From: Amoebophrya sp. A120
Taxonomy: Eukaryota > Sar > Dinophyceae > Syndiniales > Amoebophryaceae
DNA: 64,000 bases
Direction: 5' to 3'
Assembly (NCBI GenBank): GCA_905178155.1
Contig: CAJINV010000001.1
Coordinates: 7,261,794-7,325,793, forward strand
The position numbers and the translations under genes were made by a program. Each line of letters starts with the position of its first letter. Position 1 is the stretch's first letter. Shown here in pieces: positions 36,246-45,470 of this stretch. The notes under the pieces are model-generated. The model did not search any database. It had not been told where the DNA came from and worked only from the letters and a program-made list of their open reading frames with translations.

Positions 36246-36429
36246 AATTCACCTAAACCTACGTCCCCCAGACGCACATATCGATGACTCTACATCGCTC
36301 CTCCCCACTCTAGGGGAGGAGATCGCAAACGTGCAATAGCTTCTACGGATCTGCCAGCCGATATAGTGCGAACGGGGGACCCCAAATCCCAGTTACTACA
36401 CGAAAAGGATCTACCGAGGTAGATATGTC
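36246..36429. repeat. Retroelement split repeat, 5' terminus (A1)
   Basis: Second copy of the 184-bp repeat. It forms the 5' end of the element on the minus strand, upstream of the recombinase frame. Confidence 0.92.
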
Positions 36430-36490
36430 ATTATTTTGAAGCAGCACAGTGTCAATGTGGTCAAGTCCTCAAATCATGGCGCCAACTTCT

Positions 36491-37689
36491 TTAGGCAAAC
36501 GGCACGACGATTTTTCCGCGCATGTGCCCCGACTCTTGCAGATCGTGCGCCTTTCGGAACGTCTCGGCGGATAGCCCGCCTGACAAGATTTCCGTCGCGA
36601 TGGGTTTCAACTTGCCTTCGTCGATGAATTTCGCCACTTTCTCCAGCAGTTCCCCTTGCTTCTCCGGTTGCTTGCCGTGAATGCCGCGACAGAACATCAT
36701 GCCGTAGCAGAGGCTCTTCCGGTTCAGGTACATGTCCATGCAGGTTCCTTCGTCGGGAAAAAACGTCACCACCGGGCAAATCACCCCCATCGCACCAACC
36801 ACCGCCGTCACTTCGGACGAATATCTGGAGAAAAGTTTTGTTTTTCTTCAGTTTCGTAGTCTAGATGAAATTCTTGAAGATCGTAACCATCTAGAAATCC
36901 AAAACGAAAAGAACAGAGGCAACGCGGAAGGAGAAGTCAATTGTTTATCTTTATGTGCAATACACGAAGAACACTCGTCAGTTACCTTTTGTCATCGTGA
37001 CACACATAAGCGACGTCCACCGCGGACAGAGGCGTTTTTTCCTTCAGCTCTTCCAACAGGGTCTTCCCCCCGCTGTGGGAGATTACGTAGTCTGCGCCCA
37101 GGTTTTTACACCACTTCTCCGATTCGGGACTCGACGCGGTTGCGACCACCGTACAGCCGTACAGCTTGGCAAGCTGAATGCCGAAGCTGCCGCACCCGCC
37201 CGCGCCGGCGAGAATCAAAACTGTTTTCTTCGCCTTGTCAATTCCAGCGCTTTCGCACAAATTTTCCCAGCCGGTGATCGCGACGAGTGGAAAGGCCGCA
37301 GCCTGTTCAAAGGACAAGGACTGTGGCTTTTTCGCAATCAAGCGGCTGTCCACCGCACAGAAATCTGCGTTCGTGCCGTTGCGCAGGCAGTTCCCCGCAA
37401 AGAAGACTTCGTCGCCGGTCTTGAACTTTTGGGATGCGTTCTCCCCACACTCAACTACAACTCCCGACCCGTCGTAGCCGAGCACCTTCGTCTCGTTCTC
37501 CGGGAAGGGCATCCCCAAATTGCTAGCGCGCAACTTCCAGTCGACCGGGTTCACGGCGCACGCTTTCAGTTGCACTACCACGTCCCAAGCTGTGGCAGTC
37601 GGTTTGGGCAGCGTCACGTCCTGCAGAACGCTGGCATCGCCAAGTTGCTGAATGCCCACGGCACGCATCACACTCGAATCGGAGGCCAT
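36491..37689 (-). CDS. Zinc-type alcohol dehydrogenase-like MDR oxidoreductase
   Basis: Exons 37689-36986 and 36824-36491 join by a GTAACT...CCAG intron (phase 2) into 345 residues, the normal MDR length. The N-terminal catalytic domain includes ACAVNPVDWKLR and LGYDGSGVVVECG; the cofactor domain contains LILAGAGGCGSFGIQLAKL, the NAD(P)H-binding AxxGGxG motif. The order and sequence resemble quinone oxidoreductase/zinc-binding ADH 'YhdH/ZADH' relatives, which reduce quinones or activated double bonds with NADPH, often without zinc. The cysteine ligands of classical ADH are absent. The retrotransposon ends about 60 bp past the stop, probably inside this gene's 3' untranslated region. Confidence 0.88.
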
Positions 37690-38131
37690 GGCAATTCCTG
37701 TTAGCTGGGTCTAGTACTTATGTATGTTGTGTCACAGTCGAATTCTTCATTTATACAGCCGATTTTGGAGGTACTAACCTTTCCACTTACATGTACACGG
37801 AGAATGACGAACTCAATGAGCCCATCGTACAGTGCGACAACTTTGGACTCTGACCAGCAGCGAGAAAGCAGCGACAATGTCGTCGTTAAAGTAACATTTT
37901 ACTTCACGAGGACAAACAATTGTTTGCCAGGGTTGGAACAATACATAGCATGGACATCCAAACAAGAAGATAACACAACTTTTTTTGTCATCTAGAGATC
38001 TGAGGCCCAAGTCAGGGTCAGAATCTGGATCCACGTCGATGTTGTGATCCTGTATTCTTGGTATCACGACAATCATGTGTCGATCTGAAAGGGAACTACA
38101 CTGGCGTGGTTGTGCTTCACTCGTCCCAACA
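37690..38131. other. Intergenic region
   Basis: About 440 bp, AT-rich, no recognisable feature. Confidence 0.5.
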
Positions 38132-41100
38132 CTACAACACCCGCAACAACGCCTCGCGTAGATTTTCCCCTATGGCGTCCGGGAAGCAGTCTACTTTCTC
38201 CTGCAGGTAGACGTGGAGCCGCTTGCGATCCTGGTCCGTGTAGGCGGAGAACCGGTTCACGAAATCATGGCAAATGAGCTCCGTCACCTCCGAAGGGACG
38301 GAGGGGATCACGTCTAACAGCGTCGTGTACATCCGGCCACTGTAGTCCGTCAAATCTTCCGCCTTGTTGTTTCTGCTCCACTGTTTCGCAGTCATGTTCA
38401 CATTCGTCGCGATCAACTTCGCTAACTCGTACTGCACGCGCTGGTGCGCCTTCACTTTCTCCTCTTCGGACCTCGGCTGCATCGCTGCGGCAGCTGCGTC
38501 CGTCTTCGAATACAACTTCACGATGTTGTTTTTCTTGTCCGTCGCCAGTCGGTGCAGCATGTTCACGGGAGCGCAAACCGGGCTGATCCTGCCTGCCCGC
38601 CTATCCTGAGTAAAAACGTACCCACACCAGAGTCAGGATGGGGATTTTGCAACACAAACCTAGGAGTTTTGCGAGTCACGCATGACAAGCTGCACTCTGC
38701 AGTGTAGTGCAGGTTGGCGAGTGCAGCCGCATCACAGATTCATCTGCTCATCCTGTTCACAGCATCACAAATTCCAAAACACGATTGGAAATGGCTCTCA
38801 TGGGGATGCGCATTACAAGTCTTCCTGTCTTTGCAAATCTGCATTACAACTCTGGTGTGGGTACGTTTTTACTCAGGATACCGCCGGGGATCCGCGTCCG
38901 CGAGTTGCACCATCATGGTGCCTATGGATTGCAAAAATGTCTGGGTCTGGAAACTTGTGATGCTGAATTGCGCATGATTGAAGCGCTTCCAATGGCAGCC
39001 AAGCATGACAAGTTTTTGAGAGGCTTGCTGATGCCTAGCACGCATTACAAATTGCGTTTTTGCATGACAAAGAAAGCCTCTGCTTTGCTGCTCATGCAAC
39101 ACAGATTTTCATTTTCCAGGAATGCATGACACGCATTACAAGTTCCACTTTTCCAGACCCAGACATTTTTACAGTGAGTTGATAGTGCCACGCTTCACCT
39201 GGTTCGCAGTGACTTCCTCCGCCTCGACGATACCGGTGACCTTCGCACGGATGCCGTGTGTGGAGTGCTTCAGGACTGGGAGAACAAAATTGTTCAAGAT
39301 CAGCGCGTACATGCGGTCCACCTGGGGCGTCTTTCCAGCGTAACGTCGGAAGCTCCACGCAAGAGTCAGCAGCATCTGCTCCGTGACCAGCTCCTTGTCG
39401 ATGATGTGCGACGTTGCTGTTCTGGGCTTTTTGTTCGTCGCCGGTGCACTAGCTCCTTCGTCGCCAAGATAGAGGTCTTTATTCGAAGCAGGACCACCTG
39501 CTCCTACTTCCAGGGAGCTGTTGTAGTTGACTTGCGGTGCTAACTTTTTCGATGTTTTTCCCGCCATGAGAAATTCGGACGCGTAGCGTGCAAATTTTGA
39601 ATACAGCGCCTCGTCTTCGGTTTTCATGGCGGCCAAGCCCCAGCTGATGTTGCATACGTCAATCAGGTTCTCCGCATCCGTCAGTCTGCCCAATTTCCGG
39701 TTGAATTCGTCATTCGCGACCTTCGCTACTGCGCATGCCCAAATAAGATTCCCGACGGTGCGACTGGTTAATTTATCTACGGAGGGGACAAGAGTGTCCT
39801 TGCTTCTTGTTTTCGACGCTGGATTAGTACTATCCGGTGTCGAAAACACCGCGTCATGGTGCTTAGACAAGACGTAATTTGGATCTTCGCGAATCTTGCG
39901 CAGCACAACACCCTGCACTCTTTCGCCGAACACTTTTGCCCCCGGATGGTTCGCTTTCGTCAACGCGTACAGAACTTGGTTCATCCCCTGGGCCGTGAAG
40001 TAGTCTGGCGGGATTTTGCTGACGGTGTGGTACCAGCCCTCTCGCTCGACGCCGGGGAACTGCGTAAACGCCCAGGTTGCGTTCGCGACATCTTGTTCGT
40101 TAAAGTTGTCCTCCCCTTCGTCGTAGTCGTGATCTTGTTCCGAAGACGAGAACGCATCGCCTTCCGCTTCCTCGTCTTGCGATTGCTGAGTATTATCTTC
40201 ATTGCCCGCTGTATTTTTTTCTACGAATTTTCGTCCAGCAGCACCAGATGTTGACGCTGTCGCAGATGACAAGGCTTCCAGCAAATCCAGGTCGTCGAAG
40301 TTCCTTTTCAACTGCCGTGCCACTTCTTCCATCGCTAGTTCACAATCGGTGAGTAAAGACCGCTGCTGTGCTGGTCCGGCTCTCTGTCTCTCGGCCGGAC
40401 TGGGTGCGGGGATTTTCGGTCGCAGCGTCGCGATGCTCCAGGCGATGGTTGTGAGTGCGCGATTTCTGTACACGATCTGTCGCGAGGGAGCGTCCGCATG
40501 TTCTTCACCACGAAACGTACTTTGTTCCGAGGATTGATGTCGATTGCCAGAATCCATGACCGTTCGCGCAACGGCCTGAAGCAACCCAGGCTGCAAAATC
40601 CTCGCGTTTGCGTAAGCGCGCAGCAGATTCGCGATCGTCCTCGGCGTGTAGCCGGACATGAGCAATTTGTGCAATGCCTCCGCTTCGGTTGCCCCCAAAC
40701 TTTCCATCGCGTGCTGTACTCCTGCGATGTCGCGTAGCACTGGCAGCTGTACCCCGGGTATGCGCAACTTCGAAACATACAGACACATATTTGCAAAAAG
40801 CCGGCCGCAGTCCTCCGATACGAGCGCCGCATCCCCGAACGCACGGTCGACTAAGCGGCGAACCAATCGCGGTCGGGTGCACGAGGCACTGCTCGATCCT
40901 CCGCTCGAGCATTGGAGAATCGCCTGGATCGCCGTGACGCGGTCCAATGTGTCCAGCTCGAGTTCGTGTTTTTCGATGAAGTCCAACAAAGGCATCAGCT
41001 CCCTCCTCGCAGCATGCTTCAACATCTTCTTGTGGAAGTGGCGCTGCAGGTACGACGACCGGTCAAAACGATTGGCAAGGGTTTTCAAGTTTGGATTTGA

Positions 41101-41307
41101 GGAAGGTGAAAATGCCGGCTCTTGGGGAAAAGCGCCACTAACTGGCGGTGGCGGCGCATTTTTAGAATGTCCGGTCTGGTGATTGGTAGTGGTCGATACT
41201 GCCGCCCCAGCGCAAGAGGAAGCCACACCACGATGCTGGAGAGGTCGGAGGCTCAACGTATGCCGCGACGAGCATGACTGCCCCGCTCCCGACGTCACGC
41301 GAAGCAT
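38132..41307 (-). CDS. OPR/RAP-like helical-repeat protein, probably organellar
   Basis: Exons 41307-39185, 38917-38881 and 38596-38132 give 874 residues when the two intronic elements and one copy of each 5-bp duplicate are removed; the frame stays open across both joins. The start MLRVTSGAGQSCSSRHTLSL is basic and hydroxylated like a mitochondrial or plastid presequence. Repeats of the type NLIWACAVAKV, NISWGLAAMK, NATWAFTQFP, LTLAWSFRRYAGK and ALTTIAWSIATL resemble the N-x-x-W-A-x-A helices of OPR, HPR and FASTK/RAP proteins, which bind organellar RNA. The C-terminal exon (residues about 715 on) carries ELICHDFVNRFSAYTDQDRK. A RAP domain was not recognised. The middle exon is only 37 bp and lies between the two elements. 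Confidence 0.7.
38602..38880. mobile_element. Intronic element (introner), family B, in OPR-like gene
   Basis: The 279-bp element starts TATCCTGAGTAAAAACGTAC and ends with its exact complement, GTACGTTTTTACTCAGGATA; the inverted repeat continues inward through CCACACCAGAGT. The 5-bp duplication CCGCC is exact (38597-38601, 38881-38885). Five copies of GCATNACA lie inside at about 38680, 38729, 38762, 38810 and 38841. Its termini share only TATC with family A. Confidence 0.93.
38923..39184. mobile_element. Intronic element (introner), family A variant, in OPR-like gene
   Basis: The 262-bp element begins TATGGATTGCAAAAATGTCT and ends GACATTTTTACAGTGAGTTGATA; the inverted core is AAAAATGTCTGGGTCTGGAA. 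The duplication GTGCC is exact (38918-38922, 39185-39189). The outer 10 bp have diverged between the two ends. It carries five GCATNACA words. Confidence 0.9.
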
Positions 41308-41772
41308 TTTTGCTTGGTGCGGTAGACCTTGATTTTCAGACACACTTCACTAGCGAAATCGCGAGCACTGCGTCGATGTCAGAGAGTACATCTACATCAC
41401 TCCAAAAAGAAAAAAAAATCTCCATTGATTTAGATCTTGCTTCTACTTCTTCTTGTTCTTCCCGTTGATCTTGATTAAATCTAAATCCGAAAGAACTAGA
41501 GCATCGTGCATACAGCGATCCAAAGAAACGGTGCGGGTGGCGAATCCCAATGGCATCAAATGGATCGGCGTACAGCACCGAGGATCCTGTAATATCCGTG
41601 TGGCGTTGAATTCACAGCAGTGGCCGCTCCAAGCGTTTCCGCTCTTGTTCATTTGCAAGGCTGTTCTGTATTCAGCATATCATTTACTGTGTCTTCACAG
41701 TACGCTATTGTACAGCGTTGCGATTCAATCGCAAGAATCATCTCCAGGTGTGCGCAGCGCCGCAATGGCCCA
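41308..41772. other. Intergenic region
   Basis: About 465 bp with no feature beyond A-rich and T-rich runs near 41405-41465. Confidence 0.5.
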
Positions 41773-44700
41773 TTACTGGTGCATTGCAGCCTGTTTCCCT
41801 TGGTCGTTATCAATTCCCGTTCTTGAAACATGTAGCGATCCTTCATCGGCCATCTGAGCGCTCTGGTCCGCCCCGGAAATATCGCTCTCAGTTTGGCCCA
41901 CGACGGTTTGTTTTTCGTTTCCAATACCGACCGCTACGTTTTCATTAGTAGTCTCGGCCGCTGCCGGTGCTGTGCTGGCCGCCACTGGGGTCGTCTGGAT
42001 ATCTTTTTCTTCGGGACACTCCTCGTCGTTTTTGGAAGATCCACTCTCTGTGCCATTATTTGCTTTCGGTTTGCGAGAAGACTCTTCGTCCTCCGACGAA
42101 CAAGAAACGGCATTTTCTTCGTTACTCATGTTCTGTTCCGCTACGGCTTTCTGTTTCCGCACAGCCGATTTGTGTTTCCTTAGCGGACAGATATCGGCCG
42201 GGAGGAAAACTTCGTCGAATTTTCCTTCCATTAGCAGCTCCCGTGCGCGCGCGAACTCGGTCCAAAGGATGCGCCAGGTCTCGCTGCTCATGGGGTTCAC
42301 GTTCGCCTTCGAAATCGGACACCGCATAATCAACGTGCCCTCGTCGTTCTCCTCCACGTCACCGTCGAGAATAGTGCGGCCTAAACCGTTTTCTGCGGAG
42401 AACCCGGAAGAACCAAAGACCTGAAGGATGTCAAAGAATGCCATGAGCATGACAGACTCGAGGACTCTGCAGCCTACATCTACATTTGGTCATTTTAGGG
42501 GTTGAGAAACAGGGAGCAGTATGTAAAATCCGTTGCATCGTGCCTGCGTAAAGCAAAACTTCTGTATGCTACCAGGAAGAAGTTGATGAAAAGCTCGCCA
42601 ACTGAGGTGGTCTGGTCAAACTCGTCTGCCTTGAAATCGCTCCGACCCTTCAACTCCACGATGGGTGCGCCGTCCACGCGACTTTTTGGACGATCCTGGT
42701 CTGAGACAAGCTCCCTGATAGTTTTTTCAACAATGAGCATTTACTTTCTTATATTCTTGTGAGATCCATCATGATACTGGTGCACCGGTTGAGGCAAAGC
42801 TAGCACTAGGGGTAAAGATAAATCATGCAGCGCCAGCGCTCATGCTTATTTGTTACATATACCTGTAGAGAGGCACGACCCTATGACACTTCTGCACCAG
42901 GTAGAACAGCTGCAGCATGATAGTGTAGGTTGACAGCGTCCCCTCGGCCCGCTGGTTGATCTTTCGCTGCATGGCCCAGGACTTCACGACCCTTCCGACG
43001 TGCCGCACCCGCGGATCAAACATGGCAAGCGTGCGAACGAAGTTGCTGTTGTCGATCGCCACGCTGTTGTTGATACTGATGTCCCCCGCGTCGCTGCCGT
43101 CTAAATTGGTGACTTTTGCAACCGGCACCTTCGCGGGCACGACAAGCACCTTGCCCGCATTTGCAGCGCGCAGCAGTGCACCGACGAGTTTCAACTTCGA
43201 TACCTGTGCCTCTTTCACGTTGCATCCCGGAACTAGCAAGCATGCGTCTACGTCGGACCCGCGCATCCAAAACCCGTTCGCGCAACTGCCGAAGGCGTGC
43301 AACGTGCCCCCGCATCGCTCCTCGAGAAGCGCCTTGGTATCAAATGTAAATTTGTCTGGGTCTGGAAGATTAGAACTTGTCATGCAAAATCTAAATGATG
43401 CAAAAATCTGTGTTGCGTGAGTGCCAAAAGCTGTCCGCTTTTGACCAAGTTGAGAGGGAGTTGCTCATGCAGGAAAGGCATGATACAGACCGCAAAGAAT
43501 CTGTCACACTGGGTCTCGCATTCCAGACCTCATGGGTCATGGAAAACCTGCATCACAAATCTCGCATTCTTCCAGACCCAGACATTTTTACATTTGATAC
43601 TTGGTCGTGACCAACCAGCGCTGCTTCCGCGTATATTGCTCGAGGTCAGGCAGCAGCGATCGGTCCCGCTCGAGCAGGCGGTCCGAAAGGTGGTCTATGT
43701 TCACGCGCGTTCTCCACGGTGCGGAGGCTTGGTCCGCGAACAGCAGCTGGGCCGGAAAAGACGACGCAGTTTCGAGTGGCGCAGCCGCAGTTTGTGTGTC
43801 CTCGTTGGAGGTAGCGATAGCGTCGTTGACGGGGACAGTGTTTGTTTCTTCACGTTGTGCGGTTGGTGCATCTCCTTGTTCGCTGGCACTACTAATAATC
43901 CGAGACGACACTGCAGCTGCATTTTTAGGACTACCACGGCTTGTTTCCGAGTTCACTCTTTGCCGAGCTAGGTCAATTTCACGATGCTGGTCGGCGTCGG
44001 TGAAGAGCAAGGGTGCGCGCGCTCGCAGGCTGTGCAGGAACCCAACCTCCGCCTTGGCTTCTGAGGAAAGTAGAGAAGGAGTTGCCGAGGGAGACGCTCT
44101 CTCCGAGGCGTGCTGATGCGAACAAGATGAATCGTCAAGGACAACGTTCTTCTGACCGCCACCCAGAGGCGCCCTTTCTAATGGAAGTGTCGGTGGCGTC
44201 CGTAGTTCGCCATGTGGGGAAATGTTGAACCTTGCTTTTTTGAGACCCTGAATGTTTGTTTCGGTTGCGGAGGACTCCACTTCTATTCCAACGGCTCGAC
44301 CATTCTCAGCGGAGAGCCATCCCGTTCCCGGGTCGGGTCCACCATTGAGTGCTGTATTTCTTGAAGAAAGCTGCTGCTCCGACTGTTGTGGGAACACAGT
44401 TGAAGATGATGTGCCTGCTCCTGCTGACAGGCCGTCTCCATGATAGTTACTGCCGCGCAATGTAGTTACGCTTTGTACTTCTAAACCTGAACTCGTCGTG
44501 CTGCAGAACGCCATTTCCAGGCTGGCCGGGGAGGTGCCACTTGTCCCGGTCGGCGGCGGTGGGATCGGCGGCACCGGTGGTCGCGACGACGAGGACGATG
44601 ACGAACTGCATGAGACTGCCGCCACGTGTTGCGCATAGTGCCGCAAGGACGTCGCGGTCGCCTTTGGTCTGCTTGAGAGATGTTGATGCCCTTGTGACGA

Positions 44701-44799
44701 CCATCTAGCAGAACTTCTACTTCGCGCCGTCGAAGCGTCGGTCCCAGGGGCACGCACGACGCGTAGTTGAAAATACCCTCGGCACGACTGGACACGCAT
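41773..44799 (-). CDS. Cid1-like terminal nucleotidyltransferase (non-canonical poly(A)/poly(U) polymerase)
   Basis: Exons 44799-43600, 43332-42863, 42714-42511 and 42466-41773 give 855 residues after removal of the element at 43338-43599. The N-terminal 390 residues are Ser/Thr/Pro-rich and disordered. The catalytic domain starts at LERDRSLLPDLEQYTRKQRW and contains the nucleotidyltransferase signature GSCANGFWMRGSDVDACLLV (G-S with the D-x-D pair). The central domain has VVKSWAMQRKINQRAEGTLS and YTIMLQLFYLVQ, as in TUTases, and the PAP-associated domain is marked by SVGELFINFFLVAY. A third acidic catalytic residue is probably in the DGSDAGDISINNSV region. The C-terminal 200 residues are acidic and unstructured. 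Such enzymes add U or A tails to RNA; whether nuclear, cytosolic or organellar is not evident. Confidence 0.87.
43338..43599. mobile_element. Intronic element (introner), family A, in nucleotidyltransferase gene
   Basis: The 262-bp element begins TATCAAATGTAAATTTGTCT and ends GACATTTTTACATTTGATA. The exact 5-bp duplication CTTGG lies at 43333-43337 and 43600-43604. On the transcribed strand the site is CCAAG, so AG here comes from the end of the duplicate instead of from ATAG. Removal joins WLVTTK to ALLEERCGG in frame. Confidence 0.93.
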
Positions 44800-45470
44800 C
44801 TCTGATCAAGAAATAAACGCCAACTTGTACATATATATCAAAATCAATCGTGCCGAGGCAGCGCCAAGGATTTTTATATGCGAATGCCTAGACACAAGAG
44901 TGCGATTACGGGTGCGGCTGCGGCAAGTTGTCAAATACAAATAGCATCAAACAACCTTGGATCCTCTTATTTCTCCGGTGACTGATCCTTGCCGACTCTG
45001 GTTGAGAAGATCCAATTAATTTGGAGATCCCATGAGTCTTGGAACAACGAAATACTCAACACCTATTGACAATCACATAGAGAAAAACGAGAACGGTCTT
45101 GATCGCTAAGTGAATGCACAGAATACGGTCGCCAGTTCCTTGACAGACACAAGAGCTTTGTTCTTCGTTCTTCGATCACATTGAGCGAAAAAAGATCGAC
45201 AAGAAGAAAAACACTAAACCAAGACCAAGAGATCCGCAAGAACCAATTCGATCCTTAAAACAATCTTGCTTCTGTGTGAATCTACGTCTTGAGACATCTT
45301 TATACTTCTACGCAAGAGGCTGTGGCTGCCGAACAGGTTCCGTGCAATTGTGACACTTCTACTGCGCAACGAAATTCATTCCGCGTTGCTGTCTTTTTTT
45401 CCAGGAGCTATTCCGTTTCATTTTTTGTTTTTAATTTTTTCTTTTCAGTGCTCCTTCTCACTCGACACGC
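44800..45470. other. Intergenic region
   Basis: About 670 bp between the nucleotidyltransferase start and the formin stop. No coding sequence, RNA gene or repeat is evident. Confidence 0.5.

Larger units (their letters stand above)
29102..36429 (-). mobile_element. Tyrosine-recombinase retrotransposon with split direct repeats
   Basis: The 7.3-kb element has three open frames on the minus strand: recombinase (35668-34766), gag-like (34279-33137) and reverse transcriptase/RNase H (32297-29967). Its terminal repeats are split: a 184-bp sequence at 29285-29468 recurs at 36246-36429, and a 121-bp sequence at 29102-29222 recurs at 29473-29593. Read along the element this is A1-ORFs-B1-A2-B2, the layout known from PAT, Ngaro and Kangaroo elements of the DIRS order. 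There is no integrase or protease frame and no LTR pair. All three frames are intact, so the copy may be recent. It sits about 60 bp downstream of the stop of the MDR gene. Confidence 0.9.

Noticed and set aside
29102-36429. LTR retrotransposon with long terminal repeats
   Set aside because: The repeats are split and nested at one end, there is no integrase or protease, and a tyrosine recombinase is present.
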